Source: Janibacter anophelis NBRC 107843
GTDB taxonomy: Bacteria > Actinomycetota > Actinomycetes > Actinomycetales > Dermatophilaceae
Assembly: GCF_001570945.1 (NCBI RefSeq)
Contig: NZ_BCSQ01000010.1
Location: 1-64,000 of the forward strand
Length of the DNA: 64,000 nucleotides
Direction of reading: 5' to 3'
Position numbers and translations under genes: made by a program. The notes beneath the pieces are model-generated. The model was not told where the DNA came from. It searched no databases and saw only the letters and a program-made list of their open reading frames with translations. The stretch's first letter is position 1. Every line of letters begins with the position of its first letter. Shown here in pieces: positions 35,624 through 44,169 of this stretch.

Positions 35624-36406
35624 TCAGCCGAAGATCGCCACCGTCTGCCGGCTGATCGCGACGAGCCGCCCGTCCGGGTGCCACACCCGAGCATCGGTGT
35701 GCGCGTAGCCGCCCTCGGCGGTGTCGGTGCGCACCGAGTAGGCCCAGTGCGTGTCGGGCTCGGCGGTGACGTCGTCGACGATCTCGAGCGTCCACGTCAT
35801 GCTGCTGCCCGGCTTGAGCTCGGAGAGCATCTGCACCACGGCCGGGGGCCAGCAGTCGACGAGCGTGACGAAGTGCCGGATGTCGAAGGTCGGCGGCGCC
35901 TGCCGGAAGCGCATCCACCCGTCCATGTGCGACGTCGACGCCCCGGAGTAGGGGAAGCCGCCGTCGGCCAGCCGCATCTCAAGGTGCTGGAAGAAGTCGG
36001 GCGTCATCCCGGCGATGTAGGGCAAGGGCTCGATCGTCTCCGGGGCCGCCATCTGCGGCGCCTCGGCGGTCGCAGCCACGCTGATCGCCGACTCGCGCGG
36101 CGCACCGAAGGCCCCGAGCGCGACCGCCACCGGCGCGCCCTCCTGCCGCAGGGTCCCGAGCACCTGGGTGGCGCTCTTGCCCGAGCGCAGCACCTCGACC
36201 TCAGCCTGCGCGGCACCGGGCACCACCGGCGCGACGAAGTTGACCGTCAGGCTCCGCAGCGACGCCGCCTCGGGCACGTGCGGCAGCATCGCCGACACGA
36301 GCAGCCCGCCGACGAGCCCACCGAAGGTGGCCCGGCCCTGGCCCCACCCCCCTTCGACGTGGACGTCGCCGGTCGCCGCTTGGTCGAGCATCTCCTGCAT
36401 CTCCAT
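35624..36406 (-). CDS. Thioesterase family protein (double hotdog, TesB-like)
   Basis: A 260-residue protein with a double hotdog layout: GQGRATFGGLVGGLLVSAML with LTVNFVAPVVPG near the N-terminus, and WHPDGRLVAISRQTVAIFG at the C-terminus, both typical of acyl-CoA thioesterase II relatives. Substrate unknown. ATG 36406 is used; two further in-frame ATGs (36400, 36391) and a GTG (36415) are close. It diverges from the WXG100-metallopeptidase gene at 36500. Confidence 0.8.
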   Translation of the reverse strand: MEMQEMLDQAATGDVHVEGGWGQGRATFGGLVGGLLVSAMLPHVPEAASLRSLTVNFVAPVVPGAAQAEVEVLRSGKSATQVLGTLRQEGAPVAVALGAFGAPRESAISVAATAEAPQMAAPETIEPLPYIAGMTPDFFQHLEMRLADGGFPYSGASTSHMDGWMRFRQAPPTFDIRHFVTLVDCWPPAVVQMLSELKPGSSMTWTLEIVDDVTAEPDTHWAYSVRTDTAEGGYAHTDARVWHPDGRLVAISRQTVAIFG

Positions 36407-36499
36407 GAGCGTCACGATAAGCCGGGGGGAGGCCTCCCCATCGCCCGGCCGCCGGCCACTCCGTATGGTCGTCGCAGACACCACGGACGAAGGGGAGGC

Positions 36500-37543
36500 A
36501 TGGCACCGGTTAGCGAAGGCGCCGACACCACGCGACTTGGCCAGATCGCCGGTCAGCTGCGGCAGTCCGCGGACGTGACCCGCACCGTCGGGCTCACCGG
36601 CAGCCAGCTCCTGACCGTCCTCGCGGAGTCGTGGATGGGGCCGGACATGGAGCAGTTCCAGGCCGAGTGGTCGTGGATGCGGCCGCAGGTCGACGCGGCC
36701 GCGGACCTGCTGAGCCGGCTCGAGCAGGAGCTGCAGCGCCAGGCCGACGACCAGGACGCAGGGAGTGCCGGCACCGGACCTGCCGGCGCCGGGCCGGCGC
36801 GTGCGTCGGGGCCAAGCCAGCCCGAGCCGGAGGACGACGCCGCCCCGTACATGCGGACCGGCCTCATCGACCGCATGCTCGGCGGCCTCGCGAGCGTGGG
36901 GCTGTGGGGTGACGAGCCGGTGACCTCCGTGCCCGAGGAGCACCGACCCGTCGACCCCGGCGTCGACGGGGTCACCCTCCCCGAGGGCGCTGACCCCGAC
37001 TCGGCGGTCGTCAAGGAGCTCATGGCGTCACCGCGAGGGCGCGAGACCCTCAACTGGATGGCGGAAAACGGCGTGAAGATGGGCGACCCTAAGGGGTCGG
37101 GCGCCGCGTACAGCCCCGCCAAAAACACCATGTACGTCAGCGATTCCGGGGACGCGGGCTCGGTCATCCACGAGGCGAGCCACGCCCAGTGGGACGTCGA
37201 GGGACAGTCGGTCGACCCGACGACGGTCTCCCAGGAGGAGTACGTCCAGACCTCGATCGACAACGAGACCGAGGCCACGACGGAGGGCATCTACTACGAC
37301 AAGGAGATGCGGATGCGCGGCTACCCGGTCGAGCAGAGCGCCGCCGAGGTCAACTACGACGGGGCCTACAACGAGGCGATCGAGGCCGGCAGGACGCCGG
37401 AGGAGGCGGACGCCGCGGGGCGCGAGCGAGTGCGTGAGATGTTTGTCGAGGGCGAGGACGGGTTCGTCGAGTTCGAGACCTCCACCACCAGCGAGGGCTA
37501 CGAGGAGTACTACGCCGACCAGTGGGCCGAGGCCAACGGCTAG
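36500..37543 (+). CDS. WXG100-like/metallopeptidase fusion, paralogue 2
   Basis: A 347-residue protein. WMG (45-47) is the WXG motif in a helical N-terminal domain of 85 residues, followed by a Pro/Gly/Ala linker, then TLPEGADPD (159-167) and the conserved C-terminal domain with HEASHAQWDVEG (224-235) and DNETEAT plus EGIYYDKEM (254-270). The C-terminal half is clearly related to those of the genes at 13535 and 38495. GGGGAGG just before the ATG is an excellent ribosome site. Its downstream neighbour on the + strand is the third paralogue, separated by a minus-strand gene. Confidence 0.75.
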   Translation: MAPVSEGADTTRLGQIAGQLRQSADVTRTVGLTGSQLLTVLAESWMGPDMEQFQAEWSWMRPQVDAAADLLSRLEQELQRQADDQDAGSAGTGPAGAGPARASGPSQPEPEDDAAPYMRTGLIDRMLGGLASVGLWGDEPVTSVPEEHRPVDPGVDGVTLPEGADPDSAVVKELMASPRGRETLNWMAENGVKMGDPKGSGAAYSPAKNTMYVSDSGDAGSVIHEASHAQWDVEGQSVDPTTVSQEEYVQTSIDNETEATTEGIYYDKEMRMRGYPVEQSAAEVNYDGAYNEAIEAGRTPEEADAAGRERVREMFVEGEDGFVEFETSTTSEGYEEYYADQWAEANG

Positions 37544-37569
37544 GCCACGGGGAGGCGCAGACCGCCGGG

Positions 37570-38397
37570 TCAGCCGCGCAGGATCGCGGCGTATCCCTCG
37601 CGATAGGTCGGGTAGCGCAGCTCGACCCCCGCGGCCCGCAGGCGCGCGTTGCGCATCCGCCGCCCCGTCGGCGTCTGCACGCCGGTCGGCGCCGGTCGCG
37701 CGATGCCCAGCTCGTCGGCGACGAGGTCCCGAACGTCGCCCGCGGACGCCGGCTCGTCATCGGTGCCCACGTAGAGGGCCGCCGGCTCGGCCGGGATCGT
37801 CAGCAGGTGGGTGATCGCGGTGGCGGCGTCCTCGCGGTGGATCCGGTTGGTCCACCGGCCCGGGTCGTGGTTTTCCCCGTCGCGCACCCGCTGGACGAGT
37901 CGCCCGCCCGGCCGACCGTAGAGCCCGCTGAGTCGCAGCACCGTGCCGTGAGGCAGTGCCTCGTGGAAGAGCGCCTCCGACTCCAGCAGGATCCGCGGCC
38001 GATCCGACTGCGGCGCCACGTCGGTCGTCTCGTCGAGATCGCCCTCGAGCCCTTCGTAGACGCTCGTCGACGACACGAGCACCGCCCGCCGGGGAGTGCC
38101 CGCGCGCAGCACCGCCTCGAGCCCGTGCCGCACCGCGTCGACATAGGTCGTGCGGTAGCCGCCGGGGTCGCGCCGGTCCGGGGTCATCGTGATGACGAGC
38201 AGGTCGGCGGGCAGGTCGGGCACGTCCCCGGCCGCGAGGTCGGCGGCTACGCCCCGGATGTGCGGCGGCAGGGCCGTGACCGTGCGACGCACCCCGGTGA
38301 CGTCCACCCCCTTCGTCTGGAGGGCGGTGCCCACGCGGGAGCCGAGGTCACCGCACCCGAGCAGCGCGGCGCGAAGGGGGGCAGCATCCGTCTTCAC
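37570..38397 (-). CDS. NAD-dependent epimerase/dehydratase-like protein
   Basis: A 275-residue Rossmann-fold protein: LLGCGDLGSRVGTAL (cofactor loop), VSSTSVYEGL, LRLSGLYG, and RIHREDAATAI, which match the short-chain epimerase type (YeeZ-like) proteins. The substrate is unknown. It starts 98 bp before the third WXG100-metallopeptidase gene in the opposite direction, and its position between two paralogous toxin-like genes appears accidental. Confidence 0.8.
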   Translation of the reverse strand: MKTDAAPLRAALLGCGDLGSRVGTALQTKGVDVTGVRRTVTALPPHIRGVAADLAAGDVPDLPADLLVITMTPDRRDPGGYRTTYVDAVRHGLEAVLRAGTPRRAVLVSSTSVYEGLEGDLDETTDVAPQSDRPRILLESEALFHEALPHGTVLRLSGLYGRPGGRLVQRVRDGENHDPGRWTNRIHREDAATAITHLLTIPAEPAALYVGTDDEPASAGDVRDLVADELGIARPAPTGVQTPTGRRMRNARLRAAGVELRYPTYREGYAAILRG

Positions 38398-38494
38398 CGG
38401 ACGATCGTGCCACGGTTTCCGAGGGGAGTGCTCCCCGTCGCCACCGCGCGGCCGGACTCGTAACCTGTCGAGGACGGACGACGAAGGGGGACCG

Positions 38495-39481
38495 ATGACG
38501 GTCAGTCACGGTGCGGACACCGAGCGGCTGGGTGCGATCGTGGGGGAGTTGCGCCAGCTGTCGCACACCACGGGGACCATCGGGCTGAGGGGCACCCAGA
38601 TGCTCACCGTGTTGGCCGAGGCATGGCAGGGGCCGGACGTGGAGGCCTTCGCATCGGACTGGGACCTGGCGCGCCAGCAGCTCGACGCGTCGAGCGGCCT
38701 CCTCGAGCGGATGGGTGCCGACCTCGCGTGGCAAGCGGGCGACCAGACTGCGGCCAGCGCCGGCGCGACCAGCCGGGCCGGCGGCGGGGGAGCGGCGGAC
38801 AGCCCGGAGCTTGAGGACGAGCGCAATCACTTCCAGAGGTTCCGCGACAACCTGACGGGTCGCAGTGCCGTGCGCGACGTGCCGGACGACGAGGCGCCCG
38901 TCGACCCGGGCGAGGGCAATGTCGACCTCCCCGAAGGCGCCGACCCGGACGAGAAGGCCATCAAGGAGCTGCTCGAGACCCCGCGGGGACGGGCGACCCT
39001 GCAGTACCTCGCGGACAACGACATCAGTATCCGCTTCGACGATGACGTCAAGGGCGCCTACTACTCCCCTGACCACGACGTCATGGTGCTCGGGAAGGGC
39101 TACCAGAGAGCGTACGCGATCATCCACGAGGCATCGCACGCCGAGTGGGACGTCGAGGGCGAGGCGGGAGATGTCCAGGAGATGGGGCGGCAGGAGTACG
39201 TCGACACCCAGCTCGACAACGAGACCGAGGCCAATGTCGAAGAGATCTACTACGCCAAGGAGCGCCGCATGTCCGGCGAGAGCGTCGGCCGGGACGGGAT
39301 GGAGCGGGCGTACGACAAGGCGTACAACGAGGCGATCGAGGACGGTGAGAGCGAGGACGCTGCCGACGACGCAGGTCGCGCAGCCGTGCGCAAGCGCTAC
39401 GAGGACGGCGAGGTCGTCACGAGCACCGACGGCAAGACCTATCCGGAGTACTACGAGGATGGCTGGCGCAAGGCCAACTGA
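38495..39481 (+). CDS. WXG100-like/metallopeptidase fusion, paralogue 3
   Basis: A 328-residue protein. WQG (44-46) in the helical N-terminus; Gly/Ala linker; PVDPGEGNVDLPEGADPD (135-152); metal motif HEASHAEWDVEG (211-222); acidic segment DNETEANVEEIYYAKERRM (241-259). The N-terminal MTVSHGAD is nearly the same as MSVTHGAD in the first paralogue. The CGAAGGGGG motif precedes the start and may serve as a weak ribosome site. The partner-family gene at 39497 is convergent, 15 bp away. Confidence 0.75.
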   Translation: MTVSHGADTERLGAIVGELRQLSHTTGTIGLRGTQMLTVLAEAWQGPDVEAFASDWDLARQQLDASSGLLERMGADLAWQAGDQTAASAGATSRAGGGGAADSPELEDERNHFQRFRDNLTGRSAVRDVPDDEAPVDPGEGNVDLPEGADPDEKAIKELLETPRGRATLQYLADNDISIRFDDDVKGAYYSPDHDVMVLGKGYQRAYAIIHEASHAEWDVEGEAGDVQEMGRQEYVDTQLDNETEANVEEIYYAKERRMSGESVGRDGMERAYDKAYNEAIEDGESEDAADDAGRAAVRKRYEDGEVVTSTDGKTYPEYYEDGWRKAN

Positions 39482-39496
39482 GGTACGCCCCCGGGC

Positions 39497-40084
39497 TCAG
39501 CGGGCCTGCGGGACCGGCAGGTTGGCCTCGACGACGACCAGCCGGTCGGTGACGGAGCCGTCGGTCCGGACGACGACGTCGTGGCGCAGCAGGTCACCGT
39601 CCGTGACGGTCCACAGCGTGACCTCCCAGGGGCCTCCACCCGTGGCGGTCGGCGCGGTGATGACGCGCGCCAAGTCGCGGGTGAGGTCTGCGATGCGCTC
39701 GCGCTGGGTGTCTGTCGGGTGGGGCAGCCAGCGGATGTCGTCGACGGAGCCCAGTCGGGTGTAGCCCAGGCCCATGTCGCGCGTCGCGTCCGAGTGGACC
39801 CCGGCGAGCTCGGCAGCCTGGGCGGCGTCGCGGACCTGCGCCCCCTCGATGACCTGCGCCCAGTGCTCCTGGTGGCCGCTGAGGACGCACGTCTCGCCCG
39901 TCGTCGGCTCGTGCCCGAGGAACCAGCGCAGCGGGTGCGCTGTCCCGTCGTGGGTGACGTCGACGACCTGCCAGGGTCCGAGCGCCTCGACGGGGACGGG
40001 CGTGGCTCGGGTGTGGCTCGACCGGATCATCGTGGCGATGCCGGGGTTGCGCTCGTCGAGTCCTGCGGCGATGGCGTCGAGCAT
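39497..40084 (-). CDS. Signal-less partner of the WXG100-metallopeptidase family
   Basis: A 195-residue protein related to the lipoprotein at 12855-13508 over most of its length (W.QV..GA.V.D, SVDDI.W, TAPTAT, VTLWTV, LLRHDV). It lacks a signal peptide and begins MLDAIAAGLDERNP. GGAGG six bases before ATG 40084 supports the start. It is convergent with the third metallopeptidase gene, 15 bp apart, so it is expressed separately. The absence of a signal would place it in the cytoplasm, where an immunity or chaperone role is easiest to picture; that is inference. Confidence 0.65.
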   Translation of the reverse strand: MLDAIAAGLDERNPGIATMIRSSHTRATPVPVEALGPWQVVDVTHDGTAHPLRWFLGHEPTTGETCVLSGHQEHWAQVIEGAQVRDAAQAAELAGVHSDATRDMGLGYTRLGSVDDIRWLPHPTDTQRERIADLTRDLARVITAPTATGGGPWEVTLWTVTDGDLLRHDVVVRTDGSVTDRLVVVEANLPVPQAR

Positions 40085-40156
40085 GGATGCCCTCCTGAGG
40101 GTGCGGGGGTGCCGTGGCTTCCATCGTCGCATCGCCAGGACACCTAGGGTGAGGTC

Positions 40157-40957
40157 ATGACGCGACCTGACCCGCTCGCCCTGTGGGAGCAGACCTCCCA
40201 GGACCTCCTCGCCGTCCTGCGTGACCTCAGCGACGCCGACTGGGACCAGCCTGCGCTGCCCGGCTGGACCGTCCGCGACGTGCTGGCCCACCTCGCGCAC
40301 CTCGAGTCGGAGGCTGCCGGCATGCCGCAGCCCGACGGTGGGCGCGTGGATCTCGAGGCCCGGGCCAACCAGCCGATGTCGACGGACATCACCGAGACGG
40401 GCGTCGCGGCGCGCCGGGGACGCTCTGCCGCACAGCTGCTCGACGAGTTCGAGACCGCGTGCGCGCGTCGCCGCGAGGCCCTCGCCGACCTCGACGTCTC
40501 GGACCCGCGGGCGCTCGCACCGGGCTTCGCCGGTGAGATCGGCTGGGACATCGCGACGTGGCTGCGCAACCGGCCCATCGACCTGTGGGTGCACGAGCAG
40601 GACGTCCGCAGGGCGACCGGGCGCCCCGTCGTGACGAGCAGCGCGGGTGCCGCTCACGTCGCCGGGATCATGACCAAGGTCTTCCCGATGACCCTGCGCC
40701 GGCTGCCCACGGGCACCGCCGTCGTCGCGCACATCTCCGGCCCGCAGGGTCGCGTGCTCGCCGCCCGGGTGGGCGACGACGGGAGGGCGGCTCCCTTCGA
40801 CCCGAGCGAAGGGAGCGACGTCACCCTCGAGATGGACGACGCCACCTGGCTGCTGCTCACCGGCGGTCGGCTCGACCCGGCCGACGCCGACGTCACCGTC
40901 ACGGGGGACGAAGGGACGGCGGCCATCGTGCTCGGGCGGTTCAACGTCACCCCCTGA
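40157..40957 (+). CDS. Maleylpyruvate isomerase family mycothiol-dependent enzyme
   Basis: A 266-residue member of the mycothiol-dependent MDMPI/DinB_2 family. LPGWTVRDVLAHLAHLESE (about residues 35-53) has the N-terminal His ligand, and WLRNRPIDLWVHEQDVRRATGRP the second conserved region with His. The C-terminal 100 residues form the MDMPI-specific domain (TWLLLTGGRLDPADADVTVTGD). More complete than the relative at 119-733. An inverted TCCCTTCG/CGAAGGGA pair at 40792-40813 lies within it. A REP-like repeat follows the stop. Confidence 0.85.
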   Translation: MTRPDPLALWEQTSQDLLAVLRDLSDADWDQPALPGWTVRDVLAHLAHLESEAAGMPQPDGGRVDLEARANQPMSTDITETGVAARRGRSAAQLLDEFETACARRREALADLDVSDPRALAPGFAGEIGWDIATWLRNRPIDLWVHEQDVRRATGRPVVTSSAGAAHVAGIMTKVFPMTLRRLPTGTAVVAHISGPQGRVLAARVGDDGRAAPFDPSEGSDVTLEMDDATWLLLTGGRLDPADADVTVTGDEGTAAIVLGRFNVTP

Positions 40958-40970
40958 TCCGCGACGGCCC

Positions 40971-41010
40971 CTGAGGAGCGAGGCCGCCCGCGGGCCGGGC
41001 GTCTCGAAGG
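40971..41010. repeat. REP-like element, relative of the repeat at 1-94
   Basis: It starts CTGAGGAG and ends GTCTCGAAGG, as the last copy at the left edge does, with a different palindromic core (GCCGCCCGCGGGCCGGGC). It lies between the MDMPI gene and the aldo-keto reductase. Confidence 0.7.
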
Positions 41011-41051
41011 GTCGTGACCTCCCCCGGATCGCGAGGCGTAGCGTGAGCCTC

Positions 41052-42062
41052 ATGGAGTACCGATACCTCGGCAACAGCGGTCTCAAGATCAGCGAGATCG
41101 CCTACGGCAACTGGCTCACCCACGGCTCGCAGGTCGAGGCCGACGCCGCGACCGCGTGCGTCCGCGCGGCCCTCGACCACGGCATCTCGACCTTCGACAC
41201 CGCCGACGTCTACGCCAACACCAAGGCGGAGACCGTCCTCGGCGAGGCCCTCAAGGGGCAGCGGCGCGAGTCGCTCGAGATCCTCACCAAGGTCTACTGG
41301 CCGACCGGCCCGGGCGGCCACAACGACTCCGGCCTGTCGGCCAAGCACATCCGCGAGTCGATCGACGGGTCGCTGCGCCGCCTGCAGACCGACTACGTCG
41401 ACCTCTACCAGGCGCACCGCTTCGACACCGAGACGCCGCTCGAGGAGACGATGCAGGCCTTCGCCGACGTCGTGCGCCAGGGCAAGGCGCTGTACATCGG
41501 CGTCAGCGAGTGGACCGCCGACCAGATCCGCGAGGGCCACCGGCTGGCCAGCGACCTCGGCATCCGGCTCGTCTCCAGCCAGCCGCAGTACTCGATGATC
41601 TGGCGGGTCATCGAGGACGAAGTCGTCCCCACCTGCGAGGAGCTCGGCCTGTCGCAGATCGTCTGGAGCCCCGTGGCCCAGGGGATCCTCACCGGCAAGT
41701 ACCAGCCGGGTCAGCCCCTGCCCGAAGGGAGCCGCGCCGCCCACGAGGAGGTCGGCGGCTCGATCTCCGGGCGGGTCGGCAACGACGCCCTGCTCACCGC
41801 GGTCCAGGGGCTGCGGCCCATCGCCGACGCGGTGGGCCTGTCGATGGCCCAGCTCGCCGTCGCGTGGGTGCTGCAGAACCGCAACGTCGCCGCGGCCATC
41901 ATCGGCGCCTCCCGCCCGGAGCAGGTGGAGGAAAACGTCGCGGCGTCCGGCGTGACGCTCGAGCCGCAGGTCCTGGCGCAGATCGATGCCGTCCTCGGCG
42001 AGCACGTCGAGCGCGACGCCGGCCTGACCGAGGCCAACGCGCCCAAGCGTCGCCCGAGCTGA
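41052..42062 (+). CDS. Aldo/keto reductase (Kv-beta-like)
   Basis: A 336-residue AKR: YLGNSGLKISEIAYGNW, then FDTADVYANTKAE with the catalytic Asp and Tyr, LTKVYWPTG with Lys, VDLYQAHRFD with His. Longer than a minimal AKR and of the potassium-channel-beta-subunit-like branch. NADPH-dependent reduction of a carbonyl is expected; specificity unknown. ATG 41052 (MEYRYLG) chosen over GTG 41043. Confidence 0.9.
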   Translation: MEYRYLGNSGLKISEIAYGNWLTHGSQVEADAATACVRAALDHGISTFDTADVYANTKAETVLGEALKGQRRESLEILTKVYWPTGPGGHNDSGLSAKHIRESIDGSLRRLQTDYVDLYQAHRFDTETPLEETMQAFADVVRQGKALYIGVSEWTADQIREGHRLASDLGIRLVSSQPQYSMIWRVIEDEVVPTCEELGLSQIVWSPVAQGILTGKYQPGQPLPEGSRAAHEEVGGSISGRVGNDALLTAVQGLRPIADAVGLSMAQLAVAWVLQNRNVAAAIIGASRPEQVEENVAASGVTLEPQVLAQIDAVLGEHVERDAGLTEANAPKRRPS

Positions 42063-42080
42063 CCGCGGGGGCGGCCGGGC

Positions 42081-42590
42081 TCACCCCTGCCCGGCCGCCC
42101 ACTCCCGCACCCGCGCCGCCGACTCCTCGTCGGACAGGTCCTCGATGCGGGTCATGACGGCCCAGCGCAGCCCGTGCGGGTCGCGGATCGAGGCGAAGCG
42201 GTCGCCGGAGACGAAGTCGGCGAGCGGCTCCCGGACCGTCGCGCCCGCGGCCTGCGCCTCGGCGACCACGGCGTCGACGTCGGGCACGTAGAGCGCGATC
42301 GAGGAGCAGACGACGTCGTCCTCGTGGGGTGCGACGAGACCGAAGTCCGGCATCGGGTCGGAGATCTGCAGCCGGCCCCGCCCGAAGTCGAGCGTCGCGT
42401 GCGCGACGAGCGTCCCTCCCTTCCCGTCCGGCATGTGCGTCACGTCGACCGTGCGCGCGCCGAAGACCCGCTCGTACCACGCGATCGCGCCCTGAGCGTC
42501 GTGCACGGTGTGGAAGGGGGTCAGGCTGGTGAACCCGTGCGGCACGCCCTGGTCGGTGTGCCGGCCGGTCGCTGCGGTGGTGGTGTCCAT
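42081..42590 (-). CDS. VOC-family (glyoxalase-like) protein
   Basis: A 169-residue protein with the VOC fold: HGFTSLTPFHTVHDAQGAIAWYERVFGAR at the start, and VADADG-like ending DPHGLRWAVMTRIEDL. This resembles PhnB/glyoxalase-like proteins. A C-terminal extension SDEESAARVREWAAGQG is typical of PhnB-like ones. Substrate unknown. It diverges from the AraC-type regulator at 42669, which may control it. Confidence 0.8.
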   Translation of the reverse strand: MDTTTAATGRHTDQGVPHGFTSLTPFHTVHDAQGAIAWYERVFGARTVDVTHMPDGKGGTLVAHATLDFGRGRLQISDPMPDFGLVAPHEDDVVCSSIALYVPDVDAVVAEAQAAGATVREPLADFVSGDRFASIRDPHGLRWAVMTRIEDLSDEESAARVREWAAGQG

Positions 42591-42668
42591 GGGCACGACG
42601 CTAGGCAGCCCGAGGGCGGGACGCTTGAAGATCTGCGCCAACCTCGTGGGTGCCCCTACGCTCGGCCC

Positions 42669-43481
42669 GTGAGCGAGGCGATCCCGCGCAAGGGCCAGCT
42701 GCGTCCGGACGCCCGGGCGCCGGTCTCCCGGATCCTCCCGACGGCGGAGGGAGAGCCCCTCGCGCGGTGGTTCTGGGTGCCGGAGTGGGACCTGCCGGAG
42801 GGGGCGGTGCACGAGGCGCTGACGCTGCCCTTCCCTGCGTGCCAGCTCGTCGTCGAGGCCGACGCGGTCCGGGCGTACGGCCCGGTCTCCCGGGCCTGGC
42901 GGCGCGACCTCACCGGGCGCGGCTGGGCCGTGGGCGCCCTGCTGCGTCCGGGGGCGGCCCATGCGCTCGTCGGCGACGTGGGCACGCTGCGGGACCGCGA
43001 CACCGAGACGAAGGGGGCGACCCGCCTCCACGCGGACGTCACCCGGGTCATGGACGGCCCGGGCGACGCGGACGAACGGCACACCGCCGCAGCGCGGCTG
43101 CTCGAGGTCTGGCTCGCCACGCAGGTGGGGGCGGCGGTGGCCGCGGATCCCGACGCGGTCCCGGCCCGGCGTCTCGTCGAGCTGGCCGACAGCGACCCCT
43201 CCCTGCTGCGGGTCGACGACCTCGCCGCGCGACTGGGTGCGTCCGTGCGCACCGTGCAGCGCTTGGCGAGCACGCACGTCGGGATGAGCCCGGGGGAGAT
43301 CATCCGTCGCCGCCGGCTGCAGGAGGCGGCCGAGCGCGTCCGTGAGGAGCCGGGAGCCGACCTGTCGACGATCGCCGCGGACCTCGGCTACGCCGACCAC
43401 GCCCACCTCACACGCGAGTTCGGCAGGATGCTCGGCTTCACCCCGACCGGGTACCGCGCCGGGGGCACTGAGTCAGCCTGA
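42669..43481 (+). CDS. AraC-family regulator
   Basis: A 270-residue protein. The C-terminus has an AraC double HTH: LLRVDDLAARLGASVRTVQRLASTHVGMSPGEIIRRRRL and LSTIAADLGYADHAHLTREFGRMLGFTPTGYRAG. The N-terminal 160 residues are an AraC ligand-domain-like beta region with FWVPEWDLPEGA. It is divergent from the VOC gene with 78 bp between. GTG 42669 lacks a clear ribosome site. A hairpin overlaps the stop. Confidence 0.88.
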   Translation: MSEAIPRKGQLRPDARAPVSRILPTAEGEPLARWFWVPEWDLPEGAVHEALTLPFPACQLVVEADAVRAYGPVSRAWRRDLTGRGWAVGALLRPGAAHALVGDVGTLRDRDTETKGATRLHADVTRVMDGPGDADERHTAAARLLEVWLATQVGAAVAADPDAVPARRLVELADSDPSLLRVDDLAARLGASVRTVQRLASTHVGMSPGEIIRRRRLQEAAERVREEPGADLSTIAADLGYADHAHLTREFGRMLGFTPTGYRAGGTESA

Positions 43482-43488
43482 CTCAGTG
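43466..43488 (+). terminator. Hairpin over the AraC-regulator stop codon
   Basis: CACTGAGTCA pairs perfectly with TGACTCAGTG (10 bp) around GCC; the TGA stop (43479-43481) is inside the right arm. Confidence 0.6.
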
Positions 43489-43534
43489 TCCGGACGGCTG
43501 GGTCGCGGCACAGCCCGGCCCAGGAACGGCGAGT

Positions 43535-43574
43535 CGAAGAAGAAGCGCGACATCCTGGTCGCGGATCTTCTTCG
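43535..43574. terminator. Imperfect hairpin related to the one at 35542
   Basis: CGAAGAAG and CTTCTTCG form the outer stem, with CGCGAC/GTCGCG inside it. The same two blocks make the perfect hairpin at 35542-35583. It lies between the AraC regulator and the methyltransferase gene. Confidence 0.6.
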
Positions 43575-43648
43575 AATCGCGGAGGGGGGAGGTTCCTCGT
43601 CATCGGCGGGGCCTGTCCACGGAGCGCCGACGCGACTACCGTTGGTGC

Positions 43649-44098
43649 ATGGAGCCCCTCTCGATCCTGCGCTCGCCGCCCGTCGTCGGGCTGGCCTCGC
43701 TCGCGGCGCAACGCCTGCTGAGCCGCGGGTCGTCCACGTCACCGGCCACCTCGCTCCTCGGAGCGGCAGTCGCCGCGGCCGGCCTGGGAGTCGCGGCCGC
43801 CGGCATCCGGGAGATCCGCGCCGCTGGCACGACCCTCGATCCGACCCGTCCGGCCGACGCGAGCAAGGTCGTGCGCCAGGGCATCTATCGCTACTCCCGC
43901 AACCCGATCTACCTCGGTGACGCCCTGCTGCTCGCCGGCTACGCGATCCACCGCCGCAACCTGCTCGCCATCCTGCCGGTGGCCGGCTTCGTCGGGGTCA
44001 TCGACACCTTCCAGGTCTCGGCCGAGGAGGAGGCGCTGCGCGACCGCTTCGGCTCGACCTACGGCGACTACGTGGCGAGCGTGCGGCGCTGGTTGTGA
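43649..44098 (+). CDS. Isoprenylcysteine carboxyl methyltransferase-like membrane protein
   Basis: A 149-residue protein with three or four hydrophobic segments. The conserved region RQGIYRYSRNPIYLGDALLLAGYAI near residue 80 and EEEALRDRFGSTYGDYVASVRRWL at the end are typical of the ICMT/PEMT-like bacterial methyltransferase family. Substrate unknown. It is isolated and ends at a hairpin. Confidence 0.8.
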   Translation: MEPLSILRSPPVVGLASLAAQRLLSRGSSTSPATSLLGAAVAAAGLGVAAAGIREIRAAGTTLDPTRPADASKVVRQGIYRYSRNPIYLGDALLLAGYAIHRRNLLAILPVAGFVGVIDTFQVSAEEEALRDRFGSTYGDYVASVRRWL

Positions 44099-44139
44099 CC
44101 TTGGGCGGGACCAGCCCGCGCCCGCGTCTGCCCGCGCCC

Positions 44140-44169
44140 GTGAGCCGGCCCGCGCCCGGGCCGGCTCAC
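44140..44169. terminator. Hairpin between convergent genes
   Basis: GTGAGCCGGCCCG (44140-44152) pairs perfectly with CGGGCCGGCTCAC (44157-44169), loop of four. It is 41 bp after the ICMT-like stop and overlaps the stop codon of the convergent gene (44166-44168). Confidence 0.7.

Noticed and set aside
40792-40813. TCCCTTCG / CGAAGGGA hairpin
   Set aside because: It lies inside the mycothiol-isomerase-like coding sequence and is explained by one reverse and one forward copy of the frequent CGAAGGG motif.
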